This document shows, piece by piece, positions 59,601-64,000 of a DNA stretch of 64,000 bases. Source of the DNA: Tritrichomonas musculus (taxonomy: Eukaryota; Parabasalia; Tritrichomonadida; Tritrichomonadidae). A program made the position numbers and the translations under genes. Each line of letters opens with the position of its first letter. The stretch's first letter is position 1. The notes below the pieces were generated by a model. The model was given only the letters and a program-made list of their open reading frames with translations. It ran no database searches and was not told where the DNA came from. Location of the stretch: positions 930,001 through 994,000 of the forward strand of contig JAPFFF010000058.1 of the NCBI GenBank assembly GCA_039105265.1, given 5' to 3'.

Positions 59601-61233
59601 TATGAGGACAATATGGCAAAGATTGTTTCTCAGCAACAAAGTTTTTCTTAAATTTACCATCACATTTATTAACGTGTTTTTCAAATCGTTTGTAATTGTT
59701 AATACCTCTTACAATATATGATTTGCATTTAGGACAAACTAATAAACCAGTTAATTTTTCAGCATCTTTGATGTACATTATATGAAGTACTTGACCTTTT
59801 GAATAAAGAAGTGCACTAAATGTTTTATATGATTTATCAAAAAACCATTGTTCACTAATGTCATATAAACCGGTATCGAAATATTCATAAATGTTAACGT
59901 TTATTTTATGCATTTTTGCCGAATCTTTCATTTCATTCATTGTTGTACCATCATAACGATTAATAAATTTAAGTGCTTCATTAGTGATATTAGTTTTATA
60001 TGGAAATCCATGCTCTTCACAAAGGATACGTCGAGCTGTACATGTTCGATGGTTTAATTTACGTTTAATTAAGTCAGGATATAAGCAAATAGCTAAAAAT
60101 CGATACCAACATAATTTATCATCTTCGTTATCAGTAATTATTAATCTAGATTTAATTAATTCTTCGGGTAATTGAAGTTTACCAGTAACTTTAACTAAAC
60201 GATGAACAGTAAATGCAATTGATGAAACAAAGGTAAGTTTCACGGATGATTCAGAAACTTCATAATTATGTAAAACAGATTCAATATAATATTTAATTTT
60301 ATCTAAGTCAGCATTCATTTGTACCGTAATTGGAATATTTGAAGAATATTTATAATTGGTTGCATTTATTACACGTTTTTCATAATCATAACGGATAATT
60401 TCATCATGTTGTTTAATAGGTGATTCAAAAATTCCGGATAATTCAAAAGTTAATTTAAAAGGTTTACGTTCTGCTTTAAATACAACGTTTTCAAGATAAT
60501 TAAATATATCATCAATGTTAGAAAATGAATTTAAATAATAAACAACTATAGGATCTTTGTTTTTATTTTTGATAACAACATCGTGATCTTTTAATGATTT
60601 ACGGTGTTGAATAAGTAAATTTAAAGCTTGGTCGTAATCATGAGGAATATTAACAATTAAATAATCATAATCTTTACTTTGAAAGTCATGACCGAAGTTT
60701 TCGAAAAAGTTAATGAGTTCTTCATTTTGAGCTTCAAATAATTTCTGAGCGTATGGCTTTAATTGTTTCATTTCTGTTGGTGGTAATGGTTTTAATAATG
60801 GTTTATTATTTAAAAGTTCATTAAGCATATTCTTATATTTTAATTTATGTGTAATAATTGATTTTTCCTTGTTAATTTGAGAATTAAATTTATCATGAGT
60901 TTTTCGTTTATTATATTCATCGATGGGATCACTGATTTTATATTTATGTAAATTTTTATAAAAGTATTCATCTGAATCAACATATTTACGTGGAGGATGT
61001 GGTTTTTGAAGTTTTAAACCTTTAGTGAACCAAAACATCAAATTAAAATCGTTATCACCGTTATAATCATATTTTATAAATAATTCTTCAGCGATATCAT
61101 CTATTAAAGCATTACGTGTTTCTTCAACGTCATTATCAAAAGCATTTAACCAATCAGTAACTGTGTTATTATCATTATGTAGTAAATTTTCAAGTTCTAC
61201 TAATTTATTAATTGGAGTAATTTCTAATTCCAT
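56680..61233 (-). CDS. Protein-primed DNA polymerase B with inserted HNH-like zinc module
   Basis: About 1,517 residues from ATG 61231-61233 (MELEITPINK). It replicates the element from protein primers at its ends. The 3'-5' exonuclease motifs are YDFET (about 570), FNSSRFDSNLF (about 675) and YNDND (about 815). The polymerase motifs are A, DFNSLYPS (about 1055); B, KISMNGSYGYDG (about 1255); and C, GDTDSCYF (about 1350). A CxxC zinc finger (CPKCKSYIV...H...C) lies near 500. Between exonuclease and palm, near 925-975, sits CHLCGEHFTNGNKPTLDRIN followed by a His and a CASCN pair: an HNH-endonuclease-like zinc module. The first 450 residues are largely unassigned. Confidence 0.92.
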   Translation of the reverse strand: MELEITPINKLVELENLLHNDNNTVTDWLNAFDNDVEETRNALIDDIAEELFIKYDYNGDNDFNLMFWFTKGLKLQKPHPPRKYVDSDEYFYKNLHKYKISDPIDEYNKRKTHDKFNSQINKEKSIITHKLKYKNMLNELLNNKPLLKPLPPTEMKQLKPYAQKLFEAQNEELINFFENFGHDFQSKDYDYLIVNIPHDYDQALNLLIQHRKSLKDHDVVIKNKNKDPIVVYYLNSFSNIDDIFNYLENVVFKAERKPFKLTFELSGIFESPIKQHDEIIRYDYEKRVINATNYKYSSNIPITVQMNADLDKIKYYIESVLHNYEVSESSVKLTFVSSIAFTVHRLVKVTGKLQLPEELIKSRLIITDNEDDKLCWYRFLAICLYPDLIKRKLNHRTCTARRILCEEHGFPYKTNITNEALKFINRYDGTTMNEMKDSAKMHKINVNIYEYFDTGLYDISEQWFFDKSYKTFSALLYSKGQVLHIMYIKDAEKLTGLLVCPKCKSYIVRGINNYKRFEKHVNKCDGKFKKNFVAEKQSLPYCPHILSNPVYEYCLAHNLQFKPQQYYITYDFETMEQVINETLTKSTTINSRLIPLSVSCCIKYSAGTLTKHFDARDKDFIIHWIEYMFNQAHLIINDKINFYKQMLDVEDPKNIVHDIQTVTVFGFNSSRFDSNLFKQYFNHKGKNSSWSIDNNSLIGSSTALKQFILISGPIRLRFIDAQAFIAGGTLKQFGVDFGGESNTSKGVFPYEAVNTENFNTVLSQTQPFEYKAFYSYLGQRFLITEEEYNLYLEDSKRFNTRWDYLLSYNDNDVEMMIKPIDNLINLNAEYNVDLISNLSLSKNSVCIKYSLAYKDFDPSLDYDITNESNTFIPTLKWWSYICDSYYYQDERFNKLNPKAPQRDLNKVVSEDDFDAFLKLYNDPITGKCHLCGEHFTNGNKPTLDRINNDIGHELSNCLLACASCNKLRNRADDKVTRLRIQLNKYCRLHKLPTTISNESEYYDLREGITGGLSMVMHRQNIRGVTHINKFKYENNKVISYDTPHIVSHVVGVDFNSLYPSSFSSNYHPFNPYHGGIMYMPGSLITRFECYDESGNRNDEIYKKCMNIIYSKHRYDANPSLIFRAKVKLECPIDKINDLINFPPVFRNFDIKNTEDVIGSYMYNYGKKNHISTIDKTDTKLTMAIDTMGEFKSFGCYYLWFLIDHGLKVIDIINLSLYEANNAFNPFVNEFMRKRQDIIAGKVSGNEKFYKISMNGSYGYDGMNSEKFSKVKICDSDKAYQSIASDTYINGTKITDDTFLIQSNPKTFGCKTCIQTAFFTLDNAKFWYLTFIYDFMFKCLDLNKFHFTSGDTDSCYFAVAGDMNDSNDQVFKHIIKDQQFYNENIYKFMPDPSINTVYDEKKILGCCVEKYGDNQVALCPKCYTIWNNDGVTKSLKLKGVSLKTNHIVSSDYKDILNNQCVKSGKNINLQMNHNMMSKITINKNALTGFHNKMIVLTNEACAPFIKGLRANNYEVHES

Positions 61234-61285
61234 TTGGTACAAAATAAAAATTTAAAAAATTAAAAAAATAATTAGGTTTATTTTT

Positions 61286-61735
61286 GAGAACGTTTATTTG
61301 TAAAAAATTATTTATTTTTGGAGAACGTTTATTTAAAAAATATTTGGAATCTGCGGACGGTTATTTAAAAAAATTTTGGAGAACGTTTATTTAAAAAAAT
61401 TTTGGAGAACGTTTATTTAAAAAAATTTCTTGACTTTAATTTTCTGAAGGTATTGAATTATAAAATTTTTATAAAAATGTGGAATCTGCGGACGGTTAGA
61501 TGATATTTGAATGATCCGCAGCGGCTAGCAGAGTATTTTTTCATGAAAATATACGTTATTTTTTAAAATATGTGGAATCTGCGGACGGTTATTAATTTAT
61601 TCGTTATTTGGAATCTGCGGACGGTTATTAATTTATTCGTTATTTGGAATCTGCGGACGGTTATTAATTTATTCGTTATTTGGAATCTGCGGACGGTTAT
61701 TAATTTATTCATTATTTGGAATCTGCGGACGGTTA
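61286..61735. repeat. Subterminal tandem repeats of the Polinton
   Basis: Two repeat families lie between the polymerase gene and the right terminal repeat. GAGAACGTTTATTT occurs about four times (61286, 61321, about 61379 and 61404). TGGAATCTGCGGACGGTTA occurs singly at 61345 and 61480 and then as a strict 36-bp tandem array with starts at 61573, 61609, 61645, 61681 and 61717, spaced by TTAATTTATTCGTTATT. The tandem units are almost identical. The array lies on one side only. It could be an origin, promoter or packaging signal, or merely slippage. Confidence 0.85.
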
Positions 61736-61755
61736 AAACTAAATCAATTAATTTT

Positions 61756-61958
61756 TTCACATTTACGTTATAAATTTATGAAAAATTAACAAAAGTCGTT
61801 TTTGTCGGTTGATGAAATACGTGAAGAAATAGAGGTTAGCACTTATGATATCATTTATTAAGAATTTATGTTTTCATGGATTTTTAAACTGGCGTTGAGT
61901 TATGAGTCATTTTTGAATACCTCTATTTTGTACCCAGTCTTATCTCACTTATACTACT
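61756..61958 (-). repeat. Right terminal inverted repeat of the Polinton
   Basis: Mirror image of the left end, from TTCACATTTACGTTATAAAT to ...CTTATCTCACTTATACT. Identical to the left copy over the outer 185 or so bases. The last bases read ACTACT where the left has a single AGT start, so the exact right boundary is uncertain by three bases. GATAA follows. Confidence 0.9.
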
Positions 61959-62093
61959 GATAATGAAAAATCAAATAATAAAATTTAATTAATTTATTAA
62001 ATATACATTAATTATAATATTAATTATAAAATCCTATAGATATTTAAAATTTAATTCAATTTTTTGACAATTTCTGATCGTTACCACCCCTAT

Positions 62094-62169
62094 TATTTAT
62101 GCATTTATTTGCTTCAAATCATGAAAATTATAATTTTTGAAAAGAAATTCAAGGAATATTTTTTTAAGG
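62094..62169. other. Spacer between element A and the TTAA-flanked cluster
   Basis: About 75 AT-rich bases of older chromosomal sequence. No feature seen. Confidence 0.4.
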
Positions 62170-63800
62170 TACAAATGTAATACGTTATGCAACCGCTATT
62201 TTTTTTGACACCAACTTTTTGAATAAAAATTTTTGTTTTTAATTCTCAAGCTATTTATCGCTATATTACTTCTTTTAAAACATATAACCATGCAATATAT
62301 TAATAATAGATCATAATTGATTTAATTGTTGATGATTAATTGATTTATTTTCAGTCCCCACCACTGAATTTACAGATTCATTTCAAAGTAATTACTAGAA
62401 TTGTATATAACAACTTCCAATGTTTTATTGTTTGACTACTGATGTTTTAGCAACAAATTACTTGTATTTTATTGATTAATTATCGATCTTATAATAATTC
62501 TTTAAAAATCTTTTTATAATTATTTATCAATCACCTGCTATTAAATAAATAAAGTTCTGCAATGTATTTTCCAGCTTTTTTGTTCTTTTATTTAAGCTAT
62601 TATATTTATTTTAAATAAAATAATTCATTAGTTACCAGATTTTTAACCAATTTTTTGTTAAATACATATTAATATTATATCAACTACTTATCGACATTCA
62701 TTCAAAGTTCCGTATCATTTTTATTTTGGCGATATGAATAAATAACATAACTTTTACAATTCAATAGAATCAATTCTATTGAATTCAATAACACATTCAA
62801 TATTTTAATTTTATATATTTTTAGATTTTATAAAATATTTCATATATTTTTTATAGTAAAGTATAAAAATCAAAATATATGTTTCTGATTAAACTCAAAA
62901 ATAAAAAGATATTTATCAAAAGTGAAAATTTTATTTTCAAAAATAACTAATAATAAAACATAAATATATCATAAAATAAATATTTAGAAATAAAATAACA
63001 ATGTATATATATTATAATTATTTCATTAATTATTTTTTATATTAATAAATACAAATATATTAATTATTAAATAATATATACATATATTTAGTTTTTTTAC
63101 AAATTGTGAAAAAAAGATTTGAATAATTATTTTTATAATTTGTATATACATATATATTGATAAAATAACTTTAATTTCAAAAGATATTGTTGAAATTAAG
63201 TTATAAAAATTTTAACTATGCTTTATAATTTTGATTTTTTGCATTAATAGAAAAATATTAATATAAATTTCAGATTTGAAATTTTATTCTATCTGCATAT
63301 AAAGAAGTCATATCATAATGACAAAATGGTTGATAATATCTTGAAATTGGCAATTGGAACACCTTTAATGGCTAGAATTGATTTAAGGTACAAATCCAGT
63401 ACGTTACGTAACCGCCATTTTTTTTGACACTTTATAAGAAAAAATCGACATGTTATATAAAAAATCGAATATCTGACTATTTTTTACATAATATGTCATT
63501 GAATTAAGAAAAATGTAAAATAAATGTCAAAAACACACCTTGTCAATTTAAACTTTTTCAAAGACCCCCATCTATTCAAATAATAAACGTTCTCACTTAC
63601 AAAAAATAACGTACTGGATTTGTACCTTAAAAAATAAAAATTTAATTTTATTCATTTCATATAACATATCACAAAATTGAATAAAATTGTAAAATAAGTG
63701 TCAGAAACAGACCCCTCAAATATTAACTTTTTCTGTGAGGGCGATCTTCTAAAATAATAAACGTTCACAGGTCAAATTAATAACGTATTACATTTGTACC
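62170..63800. mobile_element. TTAA-flanked DNA element with GGTACAAATGTAATACGTTA ends, about 1.6 kb
   Basis: GGTACAAATGTAATACGTTA at 62170-62189 is mirrored at 63781-63800 and bordered by TTAA (62166-62169 and 63801-63804). No coding frame lies inside. A smaller, related TTAA-flanked copy (63387-63626) sits within it, and the 170 bases to the right of that copy resemble the copy's own right half. Either this is one interrupted element or two neighbouring relatives whose ends happen to pair. Confidence 0.5.
63387..63626. mobile_element. 240-bp TTAA-flanked miniature element (MITE)
   Basis: GGTACAAATCCAGTACGTTA at 63387-63406 is mirrored exactly at 63607-63626, bordered by TTAA (63383-63386 and 63627-63630). 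The interior is non-coding. The TTAA duplication fits the piggyBac superfamily. The first 50 bases (including AACCGCCATTTTTTTTGACAC) match the left end of the larger element at 62170, so they share a family. Confidence 0.7.
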
Positions 63801-63804
63801 TTAA

Positions 63805-64000
63805 GGTACAAATCCAGTACGTTATTTTTTGAATAGGAAAACGTTTATTATTTGAATAGTTGCATGTCTCTGAAAAAGTTTAAATTGACTAGGTTTGTTT
63901 TTGACACTTATTTTACAATTTAAATAAACATTATGACATGTTATATGAAATGGATGAAAATAATCGTTTTTTATTTAACATGTCATCTTATTCTTTGAGA
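63805..64000. mobile_element. Further GGTACAAAT element, running off the right edge
   Basis: GGTACAAATCCAGTACGTTA begins at 63805 directly after a TTAA shared with the preceding element. The following sequence (AAAACGTTTATTATTTGAAT, then AAAAAGTTTAAATTGAC and TTTTTGACACTTATTTTACA) is the inverse of the right half of the 240-bp copy. So it is another family member in the opposite orientation, cut off by the window. Confidence 0.6.

Larger units (their letters stand above)
43131..61958. mobile_element. Polinton/Maverick element, 18.8 kb, looks whole
   Basis: Long terminal inverted repeats begin AGTATAAGTGAGATAAGACT and end in their mirror image. They are flanked by GATAA on both sides (43126-43130 and 61959-61963), five bases of what in this family is normally a 6-bp target duplication. 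The gene set is the Polinton one: rve integrase, protein-primed DNA polymerase B, packaging ATPase, probable major capsid protein, a fibre-like giant protein and small accessory proteins. The terminal repeats are identical over about 185 bp and the genes are open, so the insertion is young; I see no clear break. An adenovirus-type protease, common in the family, was not recognised among its genes. Trichomonad genomes are known to carry very many Mavericks. Confidence 0.92.
40607..62091. mobile_element. Element A: small TA-flanked transposon, split by later insertions
   Basis: GGGGTGGTAACGAT at 40607-40620 is mirrored by ATCGTTACCACCCC at 62078-62091. Both ends are bordered by TA (40605-40606 and 62092-62093), the Tc1/mariner signature. 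Only about 125 bases at each side belong to A; the rest is element B (with C inside) and the Polinton. Without these, A would be a short non-autonomous element of about 260 bp. It must be the oldest layer of the nest. Confidence 0.65.

Noticed and set aside
61563-61773. Open frames on both strands with a repeated RRFQITNKLIT-type or VIWNLRTVINLF-type peptide
   Set aside because: They are translations of the 36-bp tandem array; a unit divisible by three keeps any frame open. No gene evidence.
43131-61958. Possible CRISPR-like array from the repeated GCGGACGG core
   Set aside because: Spacers between the 36-bp units are identical rather than unique and the host is a eukaryote; it is an ordinary tandem array.

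Overview
The window looks like chromosomal DNA of a parabasalid flagellate (a trichomonad; a Tritrichomonas or Trichomonas species). The sequence is very AT-rich and the genes appear intronless and closely packed. Several genes start a few bases downstream of a TCA-type initiator, the usual trichomonad promoter (clearest at 1429-1435, 22924-22930 and 28454-28460). The gene content also fits: Myb-repeat regulators, a BTB-like/Sel1 protein, a flagellar assembly factor (CFAP298), a Tom40-like beta-barrel suited to the hydrogenosome membrane, and a very large recent Polinton/Maverick. The species cannot be fixed from this sequence alone.

Region 1 (1-30558) is ordinary host genome. In order it holds: the tail of an unknown coiled-coil gene; a ROK-family sugar kinase; a BTB-like/Sel1-repeat protein; a three-repeat Myb protein; a two-repeat Myb protein with a Gln-rich tail; CFAP298; a WD40 protein; a Tom40/VDAC-type beta-barrel; a Blm10/PA200 proteasome activator (apparent one-base frame disagreement at its 5' end); an FCP/SCP phosphatase; a Bfr1-like RGG/coiled-coil protein; a Tubby-domain protein; RNA polymerase II subunit RPB2; a CENP-S-like histone-fold protein; the H/ACA snoRNP protein NHP2; and an exostosin-type (GT47) glycosyltransferase. 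A 619-bp TA-flanked transposon with perfect 27-bp ends sits between the sugar kinase and the Sel1 gene.

Region 2 (30559-38477) has no intact host gene. It holds degenerate coding remnants, a fragment of a GC-rich Polinton (about 31720-33672) very different in base composition from its surroundings, and a 982-bp TTAA-flanked element (37062-38043). A two-C2-domain protein gene (38478-39410) follows.

Region 3 (about 40607-62091) is a nest of mobile elements. A small TA-flanked element (A) was entered by a second TA-flanked element (B), which was itself entered by a third (C). Next to B, inside A, lies an 18.8-kb Polinton/Maverick (43131-61958). Its terminal repeats are identical over about 185 bp, so it is young and looks whole. 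It carries a conserved protein of unknown function, a packaging ATPase, a probable major capsid protein, a huge fibre-like protein, several small proteins (two sharing the start MAFGSWFK), an rve-type integrase, and a protein-primed family B DNA polymerase with an HNH-like zinc module inserted between its exonuclease and palm. The GC-rich fragment of region 2 has the same first two genes in the same order, so two divergent Polinton lineages have entered this genome.

Region 4 (62092-64000) is non-coding and full of related TTAA-flanked elements with GGTACAAAT ends. All reading was by eye: family calls rest on motifs, repeat boundaries on direct comparison of the printed bases.
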